Assembly: GCA_016278325.1 (NCBI GenBank)
Contig: JADQCB010000004.1
Span: 163,231 to 227,230 of the forward strand
Length of the DNA: 64,000 bases
Origin: Actibacterium sp.
GTDB lineage: Bacteria; Pseudomonadota; Alphaproteobacteria; Rhodobacterales; Rhodobacteraceae
Reading direction: 5' to 3'
This document shows, in pieces, positions 18,186-25,953 of the stretch. Numbering within the stretch: position 1 is the first letter of the stretch; each line of letters starts with the position of its first letter. The translations under genes and the position numbers were made by a program. Under the pieces are notes generated by a model that saw only the letters and a program-made list of their open reading frames with translations, did not search any database and was not told the DNA's origin.

Positions 18186-19844
18186 ATGACAAGACACGGT
18201 GGACAGATTCTGGTGGATCAACTGGTCCTGCAAGGCGTGGAACGGGTGTTTTCCGTGCCGGGCGAAAGTTTCCTGGCAGCGCTGGACGGCCTGTACGATG
18301 CCGGTATCGCCAACATCGTTTGCCGGCACGAGGGCGCCGCCGCCATGATGGCCGAGGCACATGGCAAGCTGACCGGCCGGCCCGGTGTGCTGTTCGTCAC
18401 GCGCGGGCCGGGGGCCGCGAACGCGGCTTCGGGGCTGCATGTGGCGCGGCAGGACAGCACCCCGATGGTCGCCTTCGTCGGCCAGATCGCGCGCGGCCAC
18501 CGCGACCGCGAAGCGTTCCAGGAGGTCGATTACCGCGCTTTCATGGGGCCGCTCGTGAAATGGGCCGCCGAGGTGGAGGATACGGCCCGGCTGCCCGAAT
18601 ATATTGCCCGCGCCTTCCACGTCGCGATGTCCGGCCGCCGCGGCCCGGTCGTCCTGGCGCTGCCCGAGGACATGCTGAGCGCCCATGCAGAGGTTCGCGA
18701 CATCGCGCCGCCGCCGGCGGGCCCGTCCCCGATCGCCGCGCCGCAGGTGGACGCGCTTCTGGCGGCGCTGGACGGGGCGGCGCGCCCGCTGGTCGTCGCG
18801 GGCGGGCCGGGCTGGTCATCGCAGGCCAGTGCCGATCTCGCCCGCTTTGCCGAACGCTTCGACCTGCCCGTTGCGGTCAGCTTTCGCCGACAGGATTACA
18901 TGGACAACCGGCATCCCAATTATGTCGGTGACCTCGGGGTCGGGATGAATCCCGCGCTGGCCCGGCGTCTTGGCACGGCGGACAGGGTGATCGCGCTGGG
19001 AACCCGGCTGGGCGACATTGCGACCGCCGGCTACAGCCTGATCGACCCGGCCGCGCAGGGCCGGCGCATCGTGCATGTCCATCCCGATCCGGATGAGCTG
19101 GGCCATGTCTGGCGCGCCGATCCCGGCATCGCCCTGCCCGCGCCGCAAATGCTGACGGTGCTTGCCCACGCCAGGCCACCGGGACACCCGTCCTGGGGCG
19201 CCTGGACCAGGGACGCGCGCGCCGATTACGAGGCATGGGGCGAACCGCGTGAAACCCCCGGTGCGGTGAAGATGGAACAGGTGATAAGCTGGCTGGACAA
19301 TACCCTGCCCGAGGATGCGATCCTGACCAATGGCGCGGGTAATTACGCGGCCTTCCTGCACCGCTATTTCCGGTTCAAGCGGTTTGGCACGCAGCTGGCG
19401 CCGACCAGCGGCTCGATGGGCTATGGTTTTCCCGCCGCGATTGCCGCCAGCCTGGCGCATCCCGGCCGAACCGTCGTCTGCCTGGCCGGCGACGGCTGTT
19501 TCCAGATGACGCTTAACGAGATGTCGACCGCGATTCAGCATGGCGCGGCGCCGATCGTGATCGTCGCCAATAACGGGCGTTATGGCACGATCCGCATGCA
19601 CCAGGAACGGAGCTATCCGGGCCGGGTCAGCGGCACCGATCTGGCGAACCCGGATTTCGCGGCCCTCGCGCGGGCCTATGGCGGGCATGGCGAGGTTGTC
19701 GCCGACGGGGCCGGTTTCGCCGATGCCTTCGCGCGCGCCGCCGCGGCAGGCGTGCCGGCCGTCATCGAGTTGCGGCTGGACCCCGAGGCCCTGTCCACGG
19801 GCCAGACCCTCAGCGAAACCCGCGCGGCGGGCGAGGGGCGCTAG
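18186..19844 (+). CDS. thiamine-pyrophosphate enzyme, acetolactate synthase large-subunit-like
   Basis: A 552-residue TPP-dependent enzyme with the three-domain layout of acetohydroxyacid synthase. The N-terminal Pyr domain carries the catalytic Glu (VFSVPGESFLAAL). The C-terminal PP domain has the TPP motif beginning GDGCFQMTLNEM and ending NNGRYG. No regulatory small subunit (ilvN) or other branched-chain gene is nearby, so it is probably not the biosynthetic enzyme. Related solo proteins act on other 2-oxoacids. The ATG at 18186 has GGAG upstream. Its stop overlaps the convergent GNAT gene by four bases. Confidence 0.82.
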   Translation: MTRHGGQILVDQLVLQGVERVFSVPGESFLAALDGLYDAGIANIVCRHEGAAAMMAEAHGKLTGRPGVLFVTRGPGAANAASGLHVARQDSTPMVAFVGQIARGHRDREAFQEVDYRAFMGPLVKWAAEVEDTARLPEYIARAFHVAMSGRRGPVVLALPEDMLSAHAEVRDIAPPPAGPSPIAAPQVDALLAALDGAARPLVVAGGPGWSSQASADLARFAERFDLPVAVSFRRQDYMDNRHPNYVGDLGVGMNPALARRLGTADRVIALGTRLGDIATAGYSLIDPAAQGRRIVHVHPDPDELGHVWRADPGIALPAPQMLTVLAHARPPGHPSWGAWTRDARADYEAWGEPRETPGAVKMEQVISWLDNTLPEDAILTNGAGNYAAFLHRYFRFKRFGTQLAPTSGSMGYGFPAAIAASLAHPGRTVVCLAGDGCFQMTLNEMSTAIQHGAAPIVIVANNGRYGTIRMHQERSYPGRVSGTDLANPDFAALARAYGGHGEVVADGAGFADAFARAAAAGVPAVIELRLDPEALSTGQTLSETRAAGEGR

Positions 19845-20308
19845 AGCGTCTTGCGGAACGTCAGGCTCGTCGGGCTGTCGAAATCTTCATGGGTCGTGCT
19901 GCCGGTCTGGCTGAACCCCAGCGCGGTAAAGGTTGCGTGGTTCTCGACCATCTCGATCGGGCTCTCCAGTTCGATCGCCGGCAGGCCCATCGCGCGGGCC
20001 CGCGTCTCGGCATGGCTGACCAGCATCCGGGCCAGTCCCTGGTTGCGCCAGTGCGCGGCCACGGCGATCTTGCTCAGGTACAGCGCATCGGGGTGCGGCG
20101 CCAGGAAGATGCAGGCCACCGGCCCGCTGTCCTGTTCCAGCACCCAGACCTCGCCGGTCTCGGCCTGGCGTGCGATTTCGGCGACGCTCTGCCGGTGGAT
20201 CGGCGAGGGCGGCTCGATCCGGCCGGCCATCGAGGCATAGCTCTGGCCGATCAGCAACAGCAGCGCGTGCCAGTCATAGTCTTCGCCCTGTGCCCGGATC
20301 GGTTCCAT
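19841..20308 (-). CDS. GNAT family N-acetyltransferase
   Basis: A 155-residue acetyl-CoA-dependent acyltransferase. The acetyl-CoA pyrophosphate loop is WRNQGLARML near residues 87-96, preceded by the usual beta-strand (YLSKIAVAAH). The C-terminal FTALGFSQTGSTTH is also typical. The acceptor is unknown. It converges with the TPP enzyme and lies just upstream of lrgB's end, on the same strand as lrgB/cidA. Confidence 0.8.
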   Translation of the reverse strand: MEPIRAQGEDYDWHALLLLIGQSYASMAGRIEPPSPIHRQSVAEIARQAETGEVWVLEQDSGPVACIFLAPHPDALYLSKIAVAAHWRNQGLARMLVSHAETRARAMGLPAIELESPIEMVENHATFTALGFSQTGSTTHEDFDSPTSLTFRKTL

Positions 20309-20311
20309 CGC

Positions 20312-21028
20312 TCAGAACATGACCCCGATGACAAGCGGCACCAGGATCGCGCTCAGCAGCGCGTTCAGCCCCATGCCGATGCCCGCGAAGGCGCCAGCCG
20401 TCTGGTTCACCTGAAAGGCCCGCGCCGTGCCGATGCCATGCGCCGCGACCCCGACGGCCAGGCCCCGCGCGCGCCAGTCGCGGATGCGCAGAAGGTTCAG
20501 CAGTGGCGTTGCGACAATGGCGCCGATGATGCCCGTCAGGATCACCAGCACCGCCGTCAGCGTTGGCGAGCCGCCGATGTTTTCCGAGATCCCCAGCGCC
20601 ACCGGCGCGGTGGCCGATTTCGGGGCAAGCGACAACAGGGTCGCATGATCGAGCCCCAGCGCCCAGCCGATGCCGAGCGCGGCAAGAACGGCGCTCAGCG
20701 ATCCGGCCAGCAGCGCCGCCAGCAGCGGCAGCGCGCTTTGCCGGACCAGGGCGCGGTTTGCGTGTAACGGCAGGGCCAGCGCAACGGTGGCCGGCCCCAG
20801 CATGAAATGCACGAACTTCGCCCCCTCGAAATAGGTGCCATAGGGCGTGCCCGTGATCCCCAGAAGCAGCGCCAGCAAAGCAACGGCGATCAGAACCGGA
20901 TTGGCCAGCGGCCGCTTTCCCGTCGCGCGGAAGATCGCGTCGGCCGCGACATAGGCCGCCAGCGTTGCGGTCAGCCACAGCAGCGGCTCTTGCGCCAGAT
21001 AGCTCCAGATTTCCGAGAATTCACGCAT
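20312..21028 (-). CDS. lrgB: LrgB/CidB family membrane protein
   Basis: A 238-residue polytopic membrane protein of the LrgB family. Conserved segments are LAPKSATAPVALGISENIGG and GVAAHGIGTARAFQVN. With CidA/LrgA partners these proteins influence murein hydrolase export or act as holin-like or metabolite transporters. The ATG at 21028 lies inside the last codons of the cidA-like gene (8-base overlap), so the two are translationally coupled. Confidence 0.85.
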   Translation of the reverse strand: MREFSEIWSYLAQEPLLWLTATLAAYVAADAIFRATGKRPLANPVLIAVALLALLLGITGTPYGTYFEGAKFVHFMLGPATVALALPLHANRALVRQSALPLLAALLAGSLSAVLAALGIGWALGLDHATLLSLAPKSATAPVALGISENIGGSPTLTAVLVILTGIIGAIVATPLLNLLRIRDWRARGLAVGVAAHGIGTARAFQVNQTAGAFAGIGMGLNALLSAILVPLVIGVMF

Positions 21029-21374
21029 CCGGCGTCCCCGCAAGGCGCGCCACCGCGACGAATACCGCCGCGCCGGTCGCGATCGCCACGATGGTGGACC
21101 CGGCCAGCGCCAGCAAGATCGCCCCCCCGGCCTGTTCCAGAAGGCCGAGATGTCCGACAATCCCGACTCCGGCCGGCACGAACAGAAGCGACAGATGCCC
21201 CAGCAGCCCTGACGCCGTGTCGCGCAGCCGGTCGGCCATCGCCGGTCTGGCCAGCAGCAGCCCCAGCAGCAGCCCCATGCCGATCACCGGGCCGGGCAGG
21301 GGCAGCCCCAGCGCGCGGGCCAGAACCTCGCCCGAGAGCTGGAACAGCAAGAGCATGGTCAGATCAGGGATCAT
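21021..21374 (-). CDS. cidA: CidA/LrgA family holin-like protein
   Basis: A 117-residue protein with four hydrophobic helices and the CidA/LrgA core PLPGPVIGMGLLLGLL followed by LLFVPAGVGIV. The family resembles holins and works with LrgB in programmed lysis or pyruvate/glycolate transport, depending on species. It is the first gene of a two-gene operon with a promoter just upstream at 21405-21432. Confidence 0.85.
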   Translation of the reverse strand: MIPDLTMLLLFQLSGEVLARALGLPLPGPVIGMGLLLGLLLARPAMADRLRDTASGLLGHLSLLFVPAGVGIVGHLGLLEQAGGAILLALAGSTIVAIATGAAVFVAVARLAGTPDA

Positions 21375-21404
21375 TGATGGCTGCTTTCCAGACTTGTCGC
21401 GCCG

Positions 21405-21432
21405 ATCGTATACAGGCGCCGCCTGCGATCAA
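21405..21432 (-). promoter_or_regulatory. candidate cidA-lrgB promoter with a dyad in the spacer
   Basis: Read on the minus strand, TTGATC (21427-21432) and TACGAT (21405-21410) are 16 bases apart, 31 bases before the cidA ATG. The spacer holds the palindrome CAGGC-GCC-GCCTG (21413-21425), and GATCG/CGATC arms flank it. An operator between -35 and -10 suggests direct control by a DNA-binding regulator. Confidence 0.45.
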
Positions 21433-21492
21433 GCCTTAACCTGCTGTTTACCATTCGCCTGTCTTCTGGACCCCGCAGACCGAGGGGAACAG

Positions 21493-21900
21493 ATGACACG
21501 AATGGCATTGGTCCTGTTGATAATCGTGGCGGGCTGCGACAGCCCGAGCATCGGGATGCACGGGATCCCCGCGCGCAAGGTTACGGTCGGAGGAAGCCAG
21601 TTCAGCGTCTATTCCGATGGTCGGAAGGTCGAGGCGATCCGCACCAACACGGAATATTCCCGCGGCATCATGGCGCGCGGGCACGAGGCGATAGAGAAGG
21701 CGACGGGCTGCACCATCGTGCCGGGCACCTTCGATGGCGATCCGGCCCTGATGCGCGCCGAGATTGCCTGCGATGCGGTCGCGGACAAAACGCCGCGTCA
21801 CGATACCCGCGCCTCGCGTTGCACCGGACCGGGGAACGGGCGATATTGCCGCCATGATTTCGCAGTCATTCAGTCCGGCGGCCGCGATCCGCCCGCGTGA
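21493..21900 (+). CDS. small predicted lipoprotein of unknown function
   Basis: A 135-residue protein with a lipoprotein signal (LVLLIIVAGC, Cys15) after the ATG at 21493, which follows a GAGGGG ribosome site. The mature part contains a compact basic/polar domain (GGSQFSVYSDGRKVEAIRTN, then ATGCTIVPGTFDGDPALMRAEI) and six Cys in all. I do not recognise a characterised family. It overlaps the next gene by 47 bases in another frame, so its extreme C-terminus is unusual. Confidence 0.65.
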   Translation: MTRMALVLLIIVAGCDSPSIGMHGIPARKVTVGGSQFSVYSDGRKVEAIRTNTEYSRGIMARGHEAIEKATGCTIVPGTFDGDPALMRAEIACDAVADKTPRHDTRASRCTGPGNGRYCRHDFAVIQSGGRDPPA

Positions 21901-22768
21901 GCTGGCTGCTTATGGCATGATCCTGGGCCCGGGCGCGGGCCTGTGGTTCGTGTCGCGGCATTATCCGGCCGACATGCCGCCCTGGGGGCCGTTCGAATTT
22001 TCCTGGCTGATCTGGCTTGCGGTCACGCTGTCCTGCTTCTGGTTCCTGCGCGGCCTGTCCCGCCTGTCGCAGCGGGCGCGACCGGGGCGGTGGCGCCAGC
22101 TGGCCTTTCTGGCCGGGCTCGCGGTGCTTTACGCGGTCACCCAGACGCAGTTCGAGTATCTGGCGCAGCGCATGTTCTTCATCAACCGCATTCAGCATGT
22201 CGCGATGCACCATGTCGGCCCGTTGCTGCTGGGGCTGAGCGGCGCCGGGCCGGTCATCCTGGCCGGGGGGCCGGGCTGGCTGCGCGCGATCTGTCACACC
22301 CGCGCGGCGCGCGCCACGATGGCGGTTGTCAATCAGCCGGTGGTGGCCGCGGTCCTTTTCGTCGGCCTGTTCTTCTTCTGGCTGATCCCGCCGATCCATT
22401 TCCGCGCGATGCTTGACCCGGTTCTTTACCAGGTGATGAACTGGTCGATGGCGGTGGACGGTATCCTGTTCTGGGCGCTGATCCTTGACCGGCGGCCCAA
22501 ACCGCCGGCGCGGGTCGGATACGGCACGCGCGCCGCGCTGGCCGTCGGGGTGATGTTTCCGCAGATCGTGCTCGGGGCGCTGATCACCTTTTCATCGAGC
22601 GACCTGTTTCCCTATTATGCGTTCTGCGGGCGGTATTTCCCCTCGATCAGCGCGGTGGCGGATCAGCAGATCGGTGGTATCGTGATCTGGATCCCGCCGG
22701 CGATGATGAGCGTGCTTGCCGTGCTCGCAATTGTCGGAAACATCCGGCGCGCCGCACCGGCGCACTGA
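21854..22768 (+). CDS. cytochrome c oxidase assembly protein (CtaG/caa3-type)
   Basis: A 304-residue polytopic membrane protein of the CtaG_2 (caa3_CtaG) family. Many His/Met-rich helices are visible: INRIQHVAMHHVGPLLLG, FWLIPPIHFRAMLDPVLYQVMNWSM and ADQQIGGIVIWIPPAMMS. It is thought to help supply copper to cytochrome oxidase. The start at 21854 overlaps the lipoprotein gene by 47 bases; an internal ATG at 21917 would remove the overlap at the cost of some N-terminal sequence. It converges with the SCO gene. Confidence 0.8.
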   Translation: MISQSFSPAAAIRPRELAAYGMILGPGAGLWFVSRHYPADMPPWGPFEFSWLIWLAVTLSCFWFLRGLSRLSQRARPGRWRQLAFLAGLAVLYAVTQTQFEYLAQRMFFINRIQHVAMHHVGPLLLGLSGAGPVILAGGPGWLRAICHTRAARATMAVVNQPVVAAVLFVGLFFFWLIPPIHFRAMLDPVLYQVMNWSMAVDGILFWALILDRRPKPPARVGYGTRAALAVGVMFPQIVLGALITFSSSDLFPYYAFCGRYFPSISAVADQQIGGIVIWIPPAMMSVLAVLAIVGNIRRAAPAH

Positions 22769-22770
22769 CA

Positions 22771-23403
22771 TCAGCCGGTCTGGCGCAGGCGGCGCAGGTC
22801 GCGCACCGCGGCGGGAATGTCGGCGGCCGCGGTGGCGAAATCGGGCCAGAGCAGCCGCGCCGCGCCCCGGGCATCGAACAGATAGACCGTCTTGCCATGC
22901 GATACCTTGTAGTCGGTGTCGCCCGGACGATGCGCGCCCAGCTTGTAGGTGACACGATAGCGACGGGCCAGCGCCGCAAGCTGGTTGTCGCTGCCGCGCA
23001 ACGCATCGGTGCGCGGTGAAAACGCATTCGCATAGGCTTCCATGGCCGCGAGCGAGTCGCGCCCGGGGTCGACGGTGACGAAAAGGATCGAGAACCCGGC
23101 CGCATCGGTGCCCAGCGCATCGGCGACCGCCGAGAGGTTGGCCAGGGTCATCGGGCAGATTCCCGGACAATTCGTGTAACCGAAGAACAGCGCCACGATC
23201 TGCCCGCGATATGTGCCGGCGTCGACCGTCGCCGCATCCCCGGCCCGTGTCATCGTGAATCGAAGCTCGGGCAGCGTGCCCGACACGTCGACCCCATACC
23301 ACGCATCGTTCTGGCGGCACCCGCCGAGCCCGAGGCCCAGCAGCCCGCCGAACCCGAGCCGCAGCGCGTCGCGGCGCATGAAGCGAGGATCAGTAACCGC
23401 CAT
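22771..23403 (-). CDS. SCO1/SenC family copper chaperone
   Basis: A 210-residue thioredoxin-fold protein that delivers Cu to the CuA centre of cytochrome c oxidase. The copper motif CPGIC uses Cys79 and Cys83, and the third ligand His is in VSHGKTVYLF. The N-terminus has twin arginines (RFMRRDALRLG) and an LGGC lipobox-like end (Cys29), so it could be a Tat-exported lipoprotein. It sits convergent to the CtaG-like gene and 14 bases into the upstream small membrane gene. Confidence 0.85.
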   Translation of the reverse strand: MAVTDPRFMRRDALRLGFGGLLGLGLGGCRQNDAWYGVDVSGTLPELRFTMTRAGDAATVDAGTYRGQIVALFFGYTNCPGICPMTLANLSAVADALGTDAAGFSILFVTVDPGRDSLAAMEAYANAFSPRTDALRGSDNQLAALARRYRVTYKLGAHRPGDTDYKVSHGKTVYLFDARGAARLLWPDFATAAADIPAAVRDLRRLRQTG

Positions 23404-23566
23404 ATCTGGCCAGGAACACCACGCCAACCGCCCCCCCGAGGAAGATCAGGGCCGCGCCGATCAGAAGCAGTGCCAGAAGACGGTTCTTGCCCCGGCTGTC
23501 CGCGCGCAACTGCCGGGCCGTGGTCGGCGCATCGGTGGGGGCGCTCTGCACCTTGGGGCTTTTCAT
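23390..23566 (-). CDS. small single-pass membrane protein upstream of SCO
   Basis: A 58-residue protein with a polar basic N-terminus (about 30 residues) followed by one hydrophobic helix (LLALLLIGAALIFLGGAVGVVFLA) and a short RYGGY tail. It overlaps the SCO start by 14 bases on the same strand, so it is co-expressed with it. It may be an accessory factor in copper delivery to the oxidase (inference). No named family was recognised. Confidence 0.6.
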   Translation of the reverse strand: MKSPKVQSAPTDAPTTARQLRADSRGKNRLLALLLIGAALIFLGGAVGVVFLARYGGY

Positions 23567-23671
23567 GACCTGCGGGTAACAGGCCCGGCCGGTCGATGAC
23601 AAGCGCAGGCGGCTGTGCGATTGTGCCGCAGCATTGCGGTGCACTGGGGCGGGCAATTCACATTCCTTAAC

Positions 23672-23701
23672 TTGAATGTTTTTGGCGCGATACCATATAC
23701 G
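23672..23701 (+). promoter_or_regulatory. candidate promoter for the YgaP-like gene
   Basis: TTGAAT (23672-23677) and TATACG (23696-23701) are separated by 18 bases in a locally AT-rich stretch about 55 bases upstream of the ATG. Confidence 0.4.
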
Positions 23702-23723
23702 GTTTGGCGGGGGCGCATGCCCC

Positions 23724-23739
23724 CACATGCCCCCATGTG
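23724..23739. promoter_or_regulatory. dyad between promoter and ribosome site of the YgaP-like gene
   Basis: CACATG-CCCC-CATGTG is a perfect inverted repeat. It overlaps a tandem repeat of CATGCCCCCA (23716-23735). It lies after the predicted transcription start and immediately before the GGAG ribosome site, a suitable place for a roadblock operator or an RNA hairpin limiting translation. Confidence 0.4.
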
Positions 23740-23753
23740 ACAGGAGAGCAAGA

Positions 23754-23957
23754 ATGACCCTCGACCGCAGCGTGATGGCCTTTGCCGGCGTGATGATATT
23801 GCTGAGCGTGGCCCTGACCTATTTCCTTTCGCCCCTTTGGATGTGGTTCACCGTGTTCATCGGTCTGAACCTGATCCAGTCGGCCTTTACCGGCTTCTGC
23901 CCGGCGGCGTCGATCTTCCGCAAGCTGGGCGTGAAACAAGGTTGCGCCTTCGAATAA
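23754..23957 (+). CDS. DUF2892 (YgaP-like) membrane protein
   Basis: A 67-residue protein with two hydrophobic helices (SVMAFAGVMILLSVALTYF and MWFTVFIGLNLIQSAFTG), ending in the family motif GFCPAASIFRKLGVKQGCAF with two Cys. The YgaP membrane domain is often fused to or next to a rhodanese; none is present here. A possible sulfur-related role is inference. The start follows AGGAGA. Confidence 0.8.
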   Translation: MTLDRSVMAFAGVMILLSVALTYFLSPLWMWFTVFIGLNLIQSAFTGFCPAASIFRKLGVKQGCAFE

Positions 23958-24071
23958 GCGCCCGGGTTCTGCCTTGATAACGCCGGTCGGTCCGCCGAAG
24001 GGTCGGCCGGTGGCCCGGCGCCGCGCCCGATGGCGGCGGCGCCCCGGTGGACATCGGCATATGAAGGCCCT

Positions 24072-24752
24072 ATGCCTCTTTCCGGCAATCCTCGGAAGGA
24101 TGAAGGGGGTCACTTGCAATCCGGCGAGATAGAGGCGCTGTTCACCCGGGCCGACGGTCGTTATCTGTTCGCCCGCTGGGGCCGACCGATCGCGCCTGTC
24201 GTGTTCGGCGTCACCGAGCAGACGCTTCAGACGGTCAAGGGCGCCTGCGAGGCGGTGGTGACACTGGCCGGCCACCGTATGGCCGAGACCGACCCGGAGC
24301 TTGGCGTCAACCTGATGGTGTTCTTCTTCCGCGACTGGCAGGAGCTGCTTGAAACCGCCGATCTCGACCGGCTGGTGCCCGATCTTCCGGGGCTGGTGGG
24401 CCGGCTGCGTGCGGCCGGGGCGAACCAGTACCGGTTTTTCCGCTTTGACGCGGCCGGCGCGATCCAGGCGGCCTTCGTCTTCGTGCAGGTCGACGATGCG
24501 CTGGCGGATCTGCCCGCCGAGGAAATCGCGCTGTCGCAGATGGTTCAGATCATCCTGCTGTGGTCGGATGTCGCGTTTACCCGGCGCAGCCCGCTGGGCC
24601 GCACCGGCGACGGGAACATGGTTCTGCGCCCCGAGATCGCCCGGGTGATCCGCGCCGGATACGACCCGGTGCTGCCCGCCTGCGCGGATGATCCATCCCA
24701 TGCGCTGCGCCTGGCCGCGCGGATCGGGCCGGGCACGGATCCGCAGGCATGA
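24072..24752 (+). CDS. conserved protein of unknown function heading the Tol-Pal cluster
   Basis: A 226-residue cytoplasmic protein with no signal peptide or membrane helix. Recognisable blocks are YLFARWGRPIAPVVFGV, TDPELGVNLMVFFFRDW and VQIILLWSDVAF. I do not recognise a characterised family. Its stop overlaps the ybgC ATG, so it is translationally coupled to the Tol-Pal operon. The start is uncertain: ATG 24072 has GAAGG nearby, and TTG 24114 has GAAGGGGG four bases ahead. Confidence 0.65.
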   Translation: MPLSGNPRKDEGGHLQSGEIEALFTRADGRYLFARWGRPIAPVVFGVTEQTLQTVKGACEAVVTLAGHRMAETDPELGVNLMVFFFRDWQELLETADLDRLVPDLPGLVGRLRAAGANQYRFFRFDAAGAIQAAFVFVQVDDALADLPAEEIALSQMVQIILLWSDVAFTRRSPLGRTGDGNMVLRPEIARVIRAGYDPVLPACADDPSHALRLAARIGPGTDPQA

Positions 24753-25165
24753 GCGTGCATCGCTTTGCCGTGCGGGTCTATTACGAGGATACCGACCTGG
24801 CGGGGATCGTCTATTACGCGAATTACCTGAAATTCATCGAACGCGGGCGCAGCGAATGGCTGCGCGAGCTGGGTATCGACCAGGCACGCCTCAAGGCGGA
24901 CCGGGGCATCGTCTTTGCGGTGCGGCGGGTCGAGGCCGATTACCTGCGGCCGGCGCATTTCGACGATTTGCTGGTGGTCGAGACCGCCCCAGAGGCCGTT
25001 TCCGGCGCGCGGGTCGTGCTGCGCCAGCGGGTGATGCGCGACGGCGCGATGATTTTTGCCGCCGGCGTAACGGTGGTCGCGCTCGGCGCGGGCGGGGGGC
25101 CGGTGCGGCTGCCGGCAGATATTCGCCGATTGCTTGCCGGGGAAGCGGGCGAAAATCGGCCCTGA
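24749..25165 (+). CDS. ybgC: tol-pal-associated acyl-CoA thioesterase YbgC
   Basis: A 138-residue hotdog-fold thioesterase. The catalytic Asp lies in VYYEDTDLAGIVYYANYLKF, the 4-hydroxybenzoyl-CoA-type motif. YbgC hydrolyses acyl-CoA or acyl-ACP thioesters and is genetically linked to Tol-Pal. The ATG at 24749 overlaps the preceding stop. Confidence 0.9.
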   Translation: MSVHRFAVRVYYEDTDLAGIVYYANYLKFIERGRSEWLRELGIDQARLKADRGIVFAVRRVEADYLRPAHFDDLLVVETAPEAVSGARVVLRQRVMRDGAMIFAAGVTVVALGAGGGPVRLPADIRRLLAGEAGENRP

Positions 25166-25175
25166 CGCGGTTGTG

Positions 25176-25203
25176 TTGGCATTCGGCCTTAAAAGACTGT
25201 AGT
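25176..25203 (+). promoter_or_regulatory. candidate tolQ promoter
   Basis: TTGGCA (25176-25181) and TGTAGT (25198-25203) are 16 bases apart, 51 bases before the tolQ ATG. It falls in the only sizeable gap of the cluster, between ybgC and tolQ. Confidence 0.4.
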
Positions 25204-25254
25204 GTCCGCGTTAATCGAAGCCGGACGAACACGGCCCAAAACACGAGCAGGCAT

Positions 25255-25950
25255 ATGGACACTCAAACCCTTGCGCTGGCGCAGGAGATGGATTTCTCCA
25301 TGCTGGCGCTTTTCGCGCGTGCGACGATCGCGGTGAAGATCGTCATGATTCTCCTGATCGGGGCCTCCTTCTGGAGCTGGGGCATCATCATCCAGAAACT
25401 GATCGCCTTCCGCGCCGCCCGCGCCGAGGCCGAGACTTTCGACGCGGCCTTCTGGTCGGGGGAGCCGCTGGACGAGCTGTTCGAGAAGATCGGCGACCAG
25501 CCGTCGGGCGCGTCGGAGCGGATCTTCGTCTCGGGCATGATGGAATGGCGCCGCTCGCACCGGCAGGACGGTGCGCTGATCCCCGGGGCCTCCCCGCGCA
25601 TCGATCGCTCGATGGACGTGGCCATCGCCAAGGAGGCCGAGCAATTGAACGGCGGGCTTTCATTCCTGGCCACGGTGGGATCGACGGCGCCCTTCATCGG
25701 GCTTTTCGGCACGGTCTGGGGCATCATGAACGCGTTCGAGCAGATCGCCATGCAGCAGAACACCAACCTCGCGGTTGTCGCACCGGGCATTTCCGAGGCG
25801 CTGCTGGCCACCGCGCTGGGGCTTCTGGCGGCGATCCCCGCGGTGATCTTCTATAACAAGCTTTCGGCCGACAGTGACCGGATCGTCGGCGGTTACGAAG
25901 CCTTTGCCGACGAATTCTCGACCATCCTTTCACGTCAGCTGGACAGCTGA
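25255..25950 (+). CDS. tolQ: Tol-Pal system proton channel protein TolQ
   Basis: A 231-residue inner-membrane protein of the ExbB/MotA family. With TolR it converts the proton gradient into motion of TolA. One helix lies near residues 24-44. Two more (FLATVGSTAPFIGLFGTVWGIM and ISEALLATALGLLAAIPAVIFYN) carry the conserved Thr/Pro channel residues. The ATG at 25255 follows GAGCAGG. tolR starts three bases after the stop. Confidence 0.95.
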   Translation: MDTQTLALAQEMDFSMLALFARATIAVKIVMILLIGASFWSWGIIIQKLIAFRAARAEAETFDAAFWSGEPLDELFEKIGDQPSGASERIFVSGMMEWRRSHRQDGALIPGASPRIDRSMDVAIAKEAEQLNGGLSFLATVGSTAPFIGLFGTVWGIMNAFEQIAMQQNTNLAVVAPGISEALLATALGLLAAIPAVIFYNKLSADSDRIVGGYEAFADEFSTILSRQLDS

Positions 25951-25953
25951 GCG

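Noticed and set aside
18186..19844. Naming the TPP enzyme ilvB
   Set aside because: No ilvN, ilvC or leader sequence is near, and the ALS fold family includes many other decarboxylases.
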